Source of the DNA: Pseudomonadota bacterium
GTDB taxonomy: Bacteria > Pseudomonadota > Gammaproteobacteria > Steroidobacterales > Steroidobacteraceae
Assembly: GCA_016704655.1 (NCBI GenBank)
Contig: JADIZR010000003.1
Coordinates: 186,001 to 250,000 of the forward strand
Direction of reading: 5' to 3'
Length of the DNA stretch: 64,000 nt
Shown here: positions 26,221 to 34,733 of the stretch, in pieces
How positions within the stretch are numbered: position 1 is the first letter of the stretch
How the letters are laid out: every line of letters starts with the position of its first letter
The notes under the pieces: generated by a model
What the model was told of the DNA's origin: nothing
Database searches by the model: none
What the model saw: the letters and a program-made list of their open reading frames with translations, nothing else
Translations under genes and position numbers: made by a program

Positions 26221-26700
26221 ATGACCCGGCCCATCCACCGACTGACCCTGCCCGCCATCCTGTTCGCTTTCCTGGGTGCTGCTGGCGTGCTGAACGCCGA
26301 AGCCCCGGTGGCGCCCGGGCTGGACCGCCCGTTGGCCCTCTCCGAGACAGCCGCCGATCTGCAATGGGGAGATTGTCCGGCCATCTTCCCGCCCGGCTGC
26401 AAGATCGCGGTGCTGCACGGCGACCCGGCCGAGCCCGGTGCCGACGTGTTCCTGCGTGTGCCGTCGGGCTATACGATTCCGGCGCATTCGCACACGTCGG
26501 CCGAGCGCATGGTGCTCGTCTCTGGCCAGCTGGACGTGACCTACGCTGGCCATCCAACGGTGAGCCTGAAGCGCGGTGATTACGCGTTTGGGCCGGCCCT
26601 GCTGCCGCACACGGCGCGCTGCAACGGAGCCGAAGCCTGCACGTTGTTCATCGCGTTCAACGGCGCCGTGGATGCGCTGCCATTTGCAGGGACGATTTAG
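26221..26700 (+). CDS. Secreted cupin-domain protein
   Basis: 159 residues with a signal peptide (LTLPAILFAFLGAAGVLNAE). The cupin core is DVFLRVPSGYTIPAHSHTSA and RGDYAFGPALLPHTARCNG, with metal-binding histidines. AAGGA sits 8 bases before ATG 26221 and only 3 before ATG 26215, so 26221 is preferred. Followed 24 bases later by the tautomerase. Enzymatic role not evident. Confidence 0.75.
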   Translation: MTRPIHRLTLPAILFAFLGAAGVLNAEAPVAPGLDRPLALSETAADLQWGDCPAIFPPGCKIAVLHGDPAEPGADVFLRVPSGYTIPAHSHTSAERMVLVSGQLDVTYAGHPTVSLKRGDYAFGPALLPHTARCNGAEACTLFIAFNGAVDALPFAGTI

Positions 26701-26724
26701 CCAATCATCGCAAGGAGAAACGAC

Positions 26725-26949
26725 ATGCCCCTCGTTACCATCGACGTCATCACGGATGTGTTCACGCCGCAGCAGAAGGCCGACATGATCGCCAAGGTCA
26801 CCGCGGCGATGATCGAAGTCGAAGGCGAAAGGATGCGTGGCGTCACCACCGTCCGCATCAACGAGTTCAAGAGCGGCGACTGGGCCATCGGTGGCCAGGC
26901 GCTCAAGACTGCGGACGTGAAGGCACTCGCTGAAGGCAAAGCCGCGTAA
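26725..26949 (+). CDS. 4-oxalocrotonate tautomerase-family protein
   Basis: 74-residue tautomerase with the catalytic Pro immediately after the initiator Met (MPLVTIDVITDVFTPQQKAD). The length and the VTTVRINEFKSGDWAIGGQ strand match the 4-OT fold. AAGGAG lies 7 bases before the ATG. A keto-enol isomerase or related hydratase or dehalogenase activity is expected, substrate unknown. Shares a transcript with the cupin. A terminator hairpin follows. Confidence 0.85.
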   Translation: MPLVTIDVITDVFTPQQKADMIAKVTAAMIEVEGERMRGVTTVRINEFKSGDWAIGGQALKTADVKALAEGKAA

Positions 26950-26960
26950 CGGACTTGGCA

Positions 26961-26998
26961 CCCTCTCCCGCGCAGGTGTGGGAGGGGGCTCTTTCTGA
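26961..26998 (+). terminator. Terminator of the cupin-tautomerase unit
   Basis: Nine-pair stem CCCTCTCCC/GGGAGGGGG (one G-U pair), with a 10-base loop, is followed by the pyrimidine run CTCTTTCT, 12 bases after the tautomerase stop. Confidence 0.55.
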
Positions 26999-27106
26999 TT
27001 CTCGGCAAAGCCCTGAGATTTTTGGATTTGTGGCAGGTGATGCCCCGGGCAATCTGCGTATGGTAAGTTTGTGTCCATGAGGCAGTCATCGACCCGTCTG
27101 CGCCGT

Positions 27107-27460
27107 ATGAGAAAGTCCTACACCGTGAAATGCGACTGGGACGCCGATGCTCGCGTTTGGTTCGTCAGTGAGACGAACGTGCCAGGTCTCGCGACGGAAT
27201 CCGCGACGGTTGAGTCGATGACGAAGAAACTGCGAACTCTCATTCCCGAACTGCTGGCGATGAACGTCAGTGGATCGGAGGCGGAGGTTCCGGTCGAACT
27301 TCTCTGGCATAAACAAGAGCTCATCTGCATTAACCGGGGGGGGCCGGGGGCGCCGCCGCGGCGGCGCCGGGCGCGCCGGTGGCGGCCGGGCGGGGGGCGG
27401 GGGGCCGCCGGGCCCTCCGGGGCGCCCCCGGCGCCCGGCACACGGCTAACGGTGTCTTGA
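27107..27460 (+). CDS. DUF1902 (HicB-like) protein, C-terminus lost in a G/C tract
   Basis: Recognisable DUF1902 domain in the first 76 codons: MRKSYTVKCDWDADARVWFV, SETNVPGLATESATVESMTK, LRTLIPELLAMN and VPVELLWHKQELICINR. Members usually stop here, but the frame runs into the near-pure G/C stretch at 27335-27441 and ends by chance at 27460. In this family a HicA-like toxin commonly follows. The frame GVLKQAGLKKAF at about 27448-27489 could be its trace, but that is weak. Start chosen at 27107. Two upstream ATGs at 27071 and 27077 add a non-conserved leader. Confidence 0.6.
   Translation: MRKSYTVKCDWDADARVWFVSETNVPGLATESATVESMTKKLRTLIPELLAMNVSGSEAEVPVELLWHKQELICINRGGPGAPPRRRRARRWRPGGGRGAAGPSGAPPAPGTRLTVS
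27335..27441. other. Near-pure G/C tract, probable sequence artefact
   Basis: About 107 bases containing almost only G and C (two T), opening with a G8 run and interrupting an otherwise normal gene end. Neighbouring sequence has ordinary composition. It has the look of failed base calling or a mis-joined low-quality read end, not of biology. Confidence 0.6.
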
Positions 27461-27545
27461 AGCAGGCGGGGTTGAAGAAAGCGTTCTGAGCTTTCCGCCA
27501 AACTGCACTTGACCGCGCGCGCGCGGCCCCGCTCAATGTCGGCCG

Positions 27546-28535
27546 ATGTCACGCCCCCCAGAGTTCAAGACCCTCCGTGCGACGTTATCGACGAGCCTGA
27601 CCGCGAGACTCGGCGCGCCGCGTCCGCTCCGCTACGATCATGGCGCCCATCCGCTGGAGGATCTGCCTGGCCACGTGCGGGCTGCCTCTTCGATTCGCCG
27701 CCAGGGCCACCGCCTGGTGATCCTGCAGGACGACGTCAGCGCGTTTGCCGTGCTCGATCCGTCGACGGGGTCGACGCACCCGATCCTGTTGCCGGCCGGG
27801 CCGGACGGCGCGCGAGTCTTCGACGATGCGCGCGGCAACAAGAAATTCAAGATGGATCTCGAGGCCTGCGTCGTGCTGCCGGATGGCCGGCTCGTGGCGT
27901 TCGGGTCGGGCTCGAGCCCGCAGCGCGAAAAGCTCGTGACGCTCGCGGCCGGAAAGGGCGCGATGGCGCAGCAGCTGTCGGGTGGCGATTTCTACGCCAG
28001 CCTGCGCATGCACACCGCTGCACGTCGCACCCGCTTGAACATCGAAGGCGCCGTGGTGCACGGCGACTGGCTGCGACTGCTGCAGCGTGGCATCGGCAAG
28101 CGTGACTCCGGGTCGTGGAACTCGATCCTGGACATTTCGCTCAACAGGTTCGTGGGCTGGCTCGACGGCCGCAACCCATTGCCGTCGGTGCGTCGCATTC
28201 TCGAGGTTGACCTCGGCGCAGTGGCGGGCGTGCCGTTCGGTTTTACCGACGCTTCTGTAACCGATGACGGACGCATGGCAATTCTCGCCTGCGCCGAAGA
28301 CACCGACGATGTGCTCATCGACGGGCCGGTGCTGGGATGCAGATTCGGCTGGCTCGACCCGGACGATCACGCCGCGGTCATGACGACCGTCGTCGACAGT
28401 GACGGCCAGCCGACCCGGCTCAAGCTGGAAGGCATTGAAACCCGCATCGATAGCGGGTCTGTGTTCGACGTCGTCGCCGACATGGACCGTGGCGACGAGC
28501 CGGCACAGATCGCGGAGCTCACCGTCCGCGACTGA
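27546..28535 (+). CDS. Conserved hypothetical, beta-propeller-like repeats
   Basis: 329-residue soluble protein without signal peptide or membrane helix. It is built of short strand-turn repeats (RLVILQDDVSAFAVLDPSTG; LEACVVLPDGRLVAFGSGSS; DASVTDDGRMAILACAEDTD; ACGCRFGW-like VLGCRFGWLDPDDHAAV), suggesting a propeller fold. It resembles uncharacterised DUF6929-type proteins as I remember them. No catalytic motif recognised. Convergent with the M28 peptidase. Confidence 0.6.
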   Translation: MSRPPEFKTLRATLSTSLTARLGAPRPLRYDHGAHPLEDLPGHVRAASSIRRQGHRLVILQDDVSAFAVLDPSTGSTHPILLPAGPDGARVFDDARGNKKFKMDLEACVVLPDGRLVAFGSGSSPQREKLVTLAAGKGAMAQQLSGGDFYASLRMHTAARRTRLNIEGAVVHGDWLRLLQRGIGKRDSGSWNSILDISLNRFVGWLDGRNPLPSVRRILEVDLGAVAGVPFGFTDASVTDDGRMAILACAEDTDDVLIDGPVLGCRFGWLDPDDHAAVMTTVVDSDGQPTRLKLEGIETRIDSGSVFDVVADMDRGDEPAQIAELTVRD

Positions 28536-28586
28536 TGTTGCCTGCGCCATCGTCGACGTCCGCGCGCCGGACCGCAGGGGTGGCGG

Positions 28587-30271
28587 CTACTTCCGGCTCC
28601 TGTCCCGGATCGCACGGAACTCGACGCCCTGGTACCAGTTCGGCCAGCGCGATGAATTCGCGATGCCCAGCCCGACGTCGTAGTAGAGCTGCAGGTCCTG
28701 CAAGGTGCCGCTTACGTCCCAGGCGGGCGAGTACTGGTCCGATACCTGGTGGTAGCGCTTCGCGGTGTATTCCGCGAGCCACTGCTTGCCGTAGTCCGCG
28801 CCCAGCGTCGGGCTGTCGATGCCGGCCTTCGTGTACAGCATCGGCACGCCAGCCTGGGCTGAAGTTTCGTGCGGGCGGGGGGGAGGAGGATTGGCGACGG
28901 CTCCTGCACCGGCACGCGTCCCTGTCTTGCGGCGGCCGTGCGCAGGTCATCCTCGAGTTCCGATTTGCCAGACCCGATCACGGTGATGTCGCGCGTCTTG
29001 CCGACGCTGTAGAGGTTGTCCATGTTCAAGCCGCCGACCATCTGCGCGACGGGGATGGGCGGATGCGCGGCAAAGTATTCGCTGCCCAGCAACCCCGATT
29101 CCTCAGCGGTGACCGCGACGAACATCACCGAGCGTTGCGGCGCAGGCTTTGTCGCAGCGAACGCGCGTCCAAGCTCGATCAGCGCCGAGACGCCCGTCGC
29201 GTTGTCCTGCGCACCGTTGAAGATCGCGTCTTCGCCGGGCCCGGCGTTCGCGGTCTTGCCAAGGTGGTCCCAATGCGCGGTGTACACGAATGCCTCGTCG
29301 GGACGCTGGCTGCCCGGCACCCTGCCCACCACGTTATACGACGTAGCTTGGCGCACGTCGTTGCGCACGGACATGCTCGCCTTGATGCCCGTGGCCGCGC
29401 CCCGGAAACCGCGCGTCGAAGACGTCTTCTTCAGTGCGGCGAAGTCCATACCCGCGGCCGACAACACGCGCGAGGCAGCGTCTTCGGTGATCCAGCCTTC
29501 GAGCGCGAGGCGCTTGGCTTCGTAGTCATCGATGAGCAGGTCGAACTGCGGCTTCGACGCGCCGTTGCGCGGCACGTCCCACGGGTAGCCCGCTGCCTTG
29601 GTCTCGTGGATCACGAGCAGGCCGGCCGCACCCTGACGCAAAGCCTCGGCGAACTTATAGTCCCAGCGGCCGTAGTACGTCATCGCATTGCCCGTGAAGA
29701 GCTTCGGGTCCTGCGTGGCGTAACCGGGATCATTGACCAGCGCGAGCACCAGCTTGCCGCGCACGTCAAGGTCGGCGTAATCGTTCCAGCCGTACTCCGG
29801 CGCCACGATGCCGTAGCCCGCGTAGACGACTTCGGTGTTCGCGATGCCGGACGAGGGCACCGGGCGCTTGGTCCACACGACCAGGTCGTCAGGGCTGCGC
29901 AGCGCCAGCGACTTGTCGCCGGCGCCCACCAACTGCATCGCGGCGTCCGCATGAGGCGTGATTTCGACCATCGGCACCGGTTGCAGGAAGCTGTTGCCGA
30001 TGCCCGGCTGCAGTCCCGCCGCCCGGAACTGCTGCTCGAGGTAGGCGAGCGTCTTCTGCTCGCCTTCGGTGCCGGGTGCGCGTCCTTCGAAAGCGTCGGA
30101 CGAGAGCACTTCGATGTGCTTGCGGTACGAGGCTTCAGGGAAGGCAGGGGAGTCGGCAAGGGCGACGCTCCCGAGCGCGAGGAGCATCGTCGCGACGGCG
30201 AGGAGCTTGCCGCAAGACCTGTCCGGCCGCAGCGGGGAAGAGCTGGGGTGAGGGCTGTGATATGTCGTCAT
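28587..30271 (-). CDS. M28 family zinc aminopeptidase, secreted, frame broken near the end
   Basis: Signal peptide (LLAVATMLLALGSVALADS), a PA-like insert (RGKLVLALVNDPGYATQ; GAAGLLVIHETKAAGYPWDV) and an M28 catalytic domain. Zinc ligands appear in VYTAHWDHLG, FNGAQDNATGVSALIELG and VAVTAEESGLLGSEY. From about 28895 to 28850 the reading is corrupted beside a G-run. The expected segment with the last zinc histidine (the YRSDHFSFA-type motif) cannot be read. The C-terminus resumes in another frame (MPMLYTKAGIDSPTLGADYG to 28587). Either sequence errors or a disabled enzyme. Confidence 0.8.
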
Positions 30272-30371
30272 GCAGAAATCCTATCGGCTTCAAGCGGATA
30301 AATCAGCCGCTCAAATTCCCGGCGCACCCGCGCATGCAGCCGATCGTCCCCAGGGCGGCACCGTCGCCTGA

Positions 30372-30530
30372 ATGCAGCGGCAGGGCACCATCATCAGCAG
30401 CACGATCTCGGACAACGGTACTGACGCGAACAAGCCCGGAACTGGCGTTTCGGCGTGGGCCGCTTCCGGGGCGCACATTGGCAGCAACAACTGCATCTCT
30501 GGCAATCGGGAGCTTGGCGTCTCAGGGCGC
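30372..30530 (+). pseudogene. Possible beta-helix protein fragment
   Basis: A short frame (GTIISSTISDNGTDANKPGT, GVSAWAASGAHIGSNNCISG, NRELGVSG) has the N/G-rich rhythm of right-handed parallel beta-helix repeats and then collides with the end of the opposite-strand CubicO gene. No start context or further repeats. If real, it is a truncated remnant. Confidence 0.35.
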
Positions 30531-32033
30531 GAGCGGCTCGATTACCCATTCCTGGATGCGCGGGGGCTGCGTCGGTGTCAGCGACAACGAGCCGCTGAGC
30601 CGCCCATGCGTGCAACGCCACGTGTAGTCGCCTGAGAGCGCTCCGGTCGGCTCCACCGCCGAATTCGTGTCGCAGTCGCCGACACCCGCCTTCAGCTTCG
30701 CCAGCTCGCGCGACCAATGGGCCGCATCGCGATCGAGCAGGAAGTTCACTCCGAGCTGGTCTTGCGCACCAGCAAGGTTGCCCGCTGCATACATCGCACC
30801 CAATGTGCGATACGCGTTGGCCAGGTCCGCGCTGACTGGCATCTCGCGTTCCTTCCCCAGCAGCCCGGCCTCGTCGAGCGCGATCGCCGCATCCCAGACG
30901 GGCGCCGACGCGCCGGCGTAGGTGCGATTGGCGAACGCGAAGATGCCGATGCCGCGGTCTGGCAGCAGCAACACGTGCGAGCCGTAGCCGGGGTAGCCAC
31001 CGCTGTGAACGAGCATCGATCCCAGGTCGCAGTCGGTGGCGGCATTCATGCCCATGCCATACGCGGTCGGCAGGCGACAGGCAGTGGCGCCGCTCTTGCC
31101 GCTGCGCTTGCGCAGCGACGGATAGTTCGAGCCTTGCTGCAGTTCACGCACGGTCGAGCGTCGCACGGGACCGCTGTCGACACCGTCGCGTGCCGGCCAG
31201 GCGGACAGCAGGTACCCCACCCACTTCGCGTAGTCGTTGGCGCTCGTCTGCAATCCGCCCATCGCGCCGAACACGCCGGGCCCCATCGTGGGCTCGATGC
31301 GCCACGCGTCGTCTTCCCAGCGGTAGCCGAGGGCGCGTCGTTCGAGCGGCGCCTTTTCCACGTCGAACCCGGACGACGCCATTGCCAACGGCTGCAGCAG
31401 GGTGCTGGTGATCGTATCGGCGTAGGGCTGTTGCGAGACGTTGGTGATGATGCGGCCGAGCAGGGCGTAGCCGAGATTGGAATACTCCATGCGCGTCCCG
31501 GGTGTCGAAGTGAACGGCACGCCCGCGCGCAGCATCTGCGTGAAGTCCGCCTCCGCCAGCGGCTGCTGACGATCGCCCCACGGGTCGTCGGTCACGAAGC
31601 CGGACACGTGGTTCAACAGGTCGCGCACTCGCAGCGGTGCGGTGTCCTCGGTCGGGTACTTCCAGGTACGCAGCTCCGGCACGTAGTCCGCAGCCGGTGC
31701 GTCGAGCCGCAGGCGGCCGTCGTCACGTAACTTCAGCACGGTCAGTGCAGTGAATGCCTTGGTCATCGACGCAATGCGAAACAACGAGTCACGCGTGACC
31801 GGGCGCTTTGAGTCCAGGTCCTGCACGCCATAGGTGCCGACGTGGACGAGCTGCCCGTCGATGACGATGCCGTACACCAGGCCGGGGATGTGCGCGTCCA
31901 GCACGTAGTCCGCGAAGATGCGGTCGGCAAGCACGTACTTGTCCGCCGGCGCAGCGGCTGCCGATTGCGACTGCACTGCCACGGGCAGGCTTACGGCCAG
32001 GACGAGCGCAAGCAACTTCCAGAGACGGGCCAT
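30522..32033 (-). CDS. CubicO-group serine hydrolase, secreted (second copy type)
   Basis: 503 residues with a signal peptide (LLALVLAVSLPVAVQSQS). Nucleophile motif SMTK in FRIASMTKAFTALTVLKL, YSN in TRMEYSNLGYALLGRII, and HSGG in GSMLVHSGGYPGYGSHVLLL. The C-terminal domain (TNSAVEPTGALSGDYTWRCT) is a lipocalin-like extension common to this subgroup. Only distantly similar to the 22565-23980 protein. Divergent from the amidohydrolase 119 bases away. Substrate unknown. Confidence 0.88.
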   Translation of the reverse strand: MARLWKLLALVLAVSLPVAVQSQSAAAAPADKYVLADRIFADYVLDAHIPGLVYGIVIDGQLVHVGTYGVQDLDSKRPVTRDSLFRIASMTKAFTALTVLKLRDDGRLRLDAPAADYVPELRTWKYPTEDTAPLRVRDLLNHVSGFVTDDPWGDRQQPLAEADFTQMLRAGVPFTSTPGTRMEYSNLGYALLGRIITNVSQQPYADTITSTLLQPLAMASSGFDVEKAPLERRALGYRWEDDAWRIEPTMGPGVFGAMGGLQTSANDYAKWVGYLLSAWPARDGVDSGPVRRSTVRELQQGSNYPSLRKRSGKSGATACRLPTAYGMGMNAATDCDLGSMLVHSGGYPGYGSHVLLLPDRGIGIFAFANRTYAGASAPVWDAAIALDEAGLLGKEREMPVSADLANAYRTLGAMYAAGNLAGAQDQLGVNFLLDRDAAHWSRELAKLKAGVGDCDTNSAVEPTGALSGDYTWRCTHGRLSGSLSLTPTQPPRIQEWVIEPLAP

Positions 32034-32152
32034 GACTGCTCCCCCGGGGGTTCGATTCGTCTGTTATCCGCGCACTATGCGCCCGCCGTCCGCCACACGG
32101 AACCGCAGGCCGGGACGGGTGCCGTCCGCCGGTTCGTCTACACTCCGGTCCG

Positions 32153-33469
32153 ATGAACCAAACTAGAGCAACGGCCTGGTTGACCATCGCCTGTCTGGCC
32201 CTTTCCTGGTCGGCCCAAGCAGGCCCGGCACCCGACACGCTGGCGCCCTTGGCCAGCGGCGTCACCACGCTCCGCTGCGGCACGCTCATCGACGGCAGCT
32301 CGGCTATTCCGAGGCGCGACGTGGAGATCCGCGTCGAGGACGGCCGCATCGTGTCCGTGGGCGCCTTCATGCCGGACTCGGCCGGCACGGTGATCGACCG
32401 GTCGCAGGACACCTGCCTGCCGGGCCTGATCGACGCGCATGCTCACGTGCTGATCAAGACCGACGATTACCAGGTCGATCACCTGCGGCGCTCGTCCGGC
32501 TACAAGGCGCTGCGCGGATTGAACGTCGTGCAGGAAATGCTGCGGTCGGGATGGACGACCGTGCGCATCCTCGGCGACGCGGACGTAGCCTACGCGCATC
32601 TCGACGTTCGCACGGCGATCCATGAAGGCCTGTTCATCGGTCCCCGGCTGACCGGCGCCGGGCACTATTTCTCGATTACCGGCGGCGGCGGGGACCTGAA
32701 CTTCCTCGGCCCCGAGCACCGGGTGGTGGCGGATGGCCTGGTCGTCGACGGTGTCGACGCCGTGCGCAAAGCCGTGCGCGAAGAGATCAAGCATGGCAGC
32801 GACTGGATCAAGGTGCTGGCGAGCGGCGCGATGATGTCGGCCGGCAACGATCCCAACCGCGCGCACTTCAGCCCGGACGAACTGTCCGCGATCGTCGACG
32901 AAGCCTCGCGCCTCGGTGTGCCCGTTGCGGCGCACGCGCATTCAGCGGCTGGAATCAAGGCGTCGATTCTCGCTGGCGCGCGCACGATCGAGCACGGCAC
33001 GTTCATGGACGACGAGAGCATCCGGCTCATGAAGGAGAAGGGCGTCTACCTGGTGCCGACGCTCTACGTCGGCGACTACTACCTCAACGAGCAGCCCGGC
33101 AGCGAGGCGCAGGCCAAGTTGAACGAGCTGACGCGCAGGTACCGCGCGCAGCACATCGCCGCCGTGGGCAAGGCGATCAAGTTGGGCGTGAACGTAACCG
33201 TCGGCACCGACTACGTCGGTTTTCCAGTGAAACAGGGGGTACGCGAACTGGGGCTGCTGGTCGAGGCCGGTATGGCGCCGATGCAGGCCATCCAGGCAGC
33301 CACGCGCGTGAATGCTGAACTGCTCGGCTGGCAGGACCACGTCGGCACCATCGAGGCGGGCAAGCTCGCTGACATCATCGCGGTGCCAGGTGATCCGTTG
33401 CAGAATCTCGCCGTGCTGGAGAGAGTGTCGTTCGTGATGCTGGGCGGCCGGGAGATTTCTACGCAGTGA
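32153..33469 (+). CDS. Secreted metal-dependent amidohydrolase (Xaa-Pro dipeptidase-like)
   Basis: 438 residues, signal peptide (ATAWLTIACLALSWSAQA). Binuclear amidohydrolase signatures: GLIDAHAHV (H96, H98), the carboxylated lysine in GSDWIKVLASG, VPVAAHAHS, TIEHGTF and VTVGTDYVGFP. The C-terminus closes with the composite-domain motif GTIEAGKLADIIAVPGDPL. Closest in style to prolidase/Sgx9260-type family members acting on acylated or prolyl dipeptides. Coupled to the double-cupin gene by a GTGA overlap. Confidence 0.88.
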   Translation: MNQTRATAWLTIACLALSWSAQAGPAPDTLAPLASGVTTLRCGTLIDGSSAIPRRDVEIRVEDGRIVSVGAFMPDSAGTVIDRSQDTCLPGLIDAHAHVLIKTDDYQVDHLRRSSGYKALRGLNVVQEMLRSGWTTVRILGDADVAYAHLDVRTAIHEGLFIGPRLTGAGHYFSITGGGGDLNFLGPEHRVVADGLVVDGVDAVRKAVREEIKHGSDWIKVLASGAMMSAGNDPNRAHFSPDELSAIVDEASRLGVPVAAHAHSAAGIKASILAGARTIEHGTFMDDESIRLMKEKGVYLVPTLYVGDYYLNEQPGSEAQAKLNELTRRYRAQHIAAVGKAIKLGVNVTVGTDYVGFPVKQGVRELGLLVEAGMAPMQAIQAATRVNAELLGWQDHVGTIEAGKLADIIAVPGDPLQNLAVLERVSFVMLGGREISTQ

Positions 33470-34167
33470 ACGCGCAACTCATCAATGCCGATTTCGAGCA
33501 GCGCGTGGTCCTGCGGCCACCGGCGCCCGAGGACTGGGTGCCGTCGCCGATGGCCGGAGTGCTGCGACGTCCGCTCGACCGCGTGGGCGGTGAGGTGGCG
33601 CGCGCCACCAGCCTGGTGCGGTATGCGCCGGGATCGCAATTCAAGCGCCACGAGCATGGCGGCGGCGAGGAGATCCTGGTTCTCGACGGCGTGTTCTCGG
33701 ACGAGCAGGACGACTACCCCGCGGGCACCTACCTGCGCAATCCGCCCGGCACTGGCCACGCGCCTCACTCACGCGACGGCTGCACGCTGTTCGTGAAGTT
33801 ATGGCAGTTCGCCGCGCACGACACACAGCCTGTAATCATCGACACGCGCACCGCCCAGTGGCGACCGGGCCTGGTGCCGGGGCTGTCCGTAATGCCGCTG
33901 CACGAACTCGACGGCGTCAGCACCGCGCTCGTGCGGTGGGCGCCGCACACGCAGTTCAATCCACACTCGCACCCCGGTGGCGAAGAGATCTTCGTGCTCG
34001 AAGGCCTGTTCCGTGACGAGTTTGGCGCGTACCCCGCCGGATCCTGGCTGCGCAGTCCACGCTGGAGCCGCCATACGCCTCACACGGGCGCGGAGGGGGC
34101 GATCATCTACGTGAAGGTCGGGCACCTGGGAGCGGAGTTGCTGACGCTGCCAGCGGCGCCAGGCTGA
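33466..34167 (+). CDS. Double-cupin protein (ChrR-like)
   Basis: 233 residues with two homologous ChrR-type cupins in tandem: FKRHEHGGGEEILVLDGVFS with YPAGTYLRNPPGTGHAPHS, then FNPHSHPGGEEIFVLEGLFR with YPAGSWLRSPRWSRHTPHT. Each has the HxH...E...H metal ligands. No zinc-finger anti-sigma part, so probably a metal-binding enzyme or storage protein and not a sigma regulator. Starts at GTG 33466 overlapping the amidohydrolase stop. Confidence 0.85.
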   Translation: MNAQLINADFEQRVVLRPPAPEDWVPSPMAGVLRRPLDRVGGEVARATSLVRYAPGSQFKRHEHGGGEEILVLDGVFSDEQDDYPAGTYLRNPPGTGHAPHSRDGCTLFVKLWQFAAHDTQPVIIDTRTAQWRPGLVPGLSVMPLHELDGVSTALVRWAPHTQFNPHSHPGGEEIFVLEGLFRDEFGAYPAGSWLRSPRWSRHTPHTGAEGAIIYVKVGHLGAELLTLPAAPG

Positions 34168-34248
34168 CTCGCGACGCGACCAAATCAGGCCCCACTGGCT
34201 GGAAATTCAGGTCGATTCGGAAGGATCAAAATCGGCCAACTGCGCTCC

Positions 34249-34501
34249 ATGGAACCGGAGCGCTTCCCGACCACTGAATACTTCCGTGCGGTGCGCATCC
34301 GGCCGGACCGTGCGATTATTCAGGACGAGTGGATTCAGCGAGCCATCGAAGCGCCCGTCCGGGAAGCCGTCCAGGCAGATGGTCGAATCCGAAGGGGGGG
34401 GGTGGGTGCCCGAGGCAGGTCACAGGTCTTTGAGGGTGGTGTTGCTTCCCGACCGTATGACAGTAAACAACGCGTTCTTTGATCGGACGTTCAAACCATG
34501 A
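34249..34501 (+). pseudogene. DUF4258 protein, frame broken at a G-run
   Basis: The first frame reads MEPERFPTTEYFRAVRIRPD, RAIIQDEWIQRAIEAP and VQADGRIRR. After a G-run at about 34395-34402 the second frame reads WVPEAGHRSLRVVLLPDRMT and VNNAFFDRTFKP to a TGA at 34499-34501. Joined, this is a normal DUF4258 domain. DUF4258 genes usually precede DUF2283 genes, and here the stop overlaps the DUF2283 ATG (ATGA). A single base restores it. DUF4258 is suspected to be toxin-like. Confidence 0.7.
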
Positions 34502-34695
34502 AGATCACGTATTTTCAAGATACCGACACGCTGTACATCGAGTTCCGGACCGCAGACGTTCTCGAAACGCGTGAACTCGACGAAAATACGTTGTTGGACA
34601 TCGACGCGCAGGGCAACCTGTGCGGCCTCACGCTGGAGCATGCTCGTGACCGGGCGGATATTCCGCATGTGACGTTCGAGCAGGTCGCAGCCTGA
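34498..34695 (+). CDS. DUF2283 family protein (copy 1)
   Basis: 65 residues, MKITYFQDTDTLYIEFRTAD with LDIDAQGNLCGLTLEHA, the whole DUF2283 domain. These proteins pair with DUF4258 and behave as antitoxin-like partners by analogy. Coupled to the broken DUF4258 gene by a 4-base overlap. A second copy is at 45136-45354. Confidence 0.8.
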   Translation: MKITYFQDTDTLYIEFRTADVLETRELDENTLLDIDAQGNLCGLTLEHARDRADIPHVTFEQVAA

Positions 34696-34733
34696 CTCGT
34701 CCGCGGGCCTGGAACCCATAGCCAGGAGGGCGT

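Noticed and set aside
24496..27078. Extending the winged-helix regulator to 860 residues
   Set aside because: Homology starts at the ATG at 26055. The added part is antisense to the cupin and tautomerase genes.
30372..30635. The whole 87-codon frame as a beta-helix gene
   Set aside because: Only the first 50 or so residues have beta-helix character. The rest is antisense to the CubicO gene, so only a fragment was listed.
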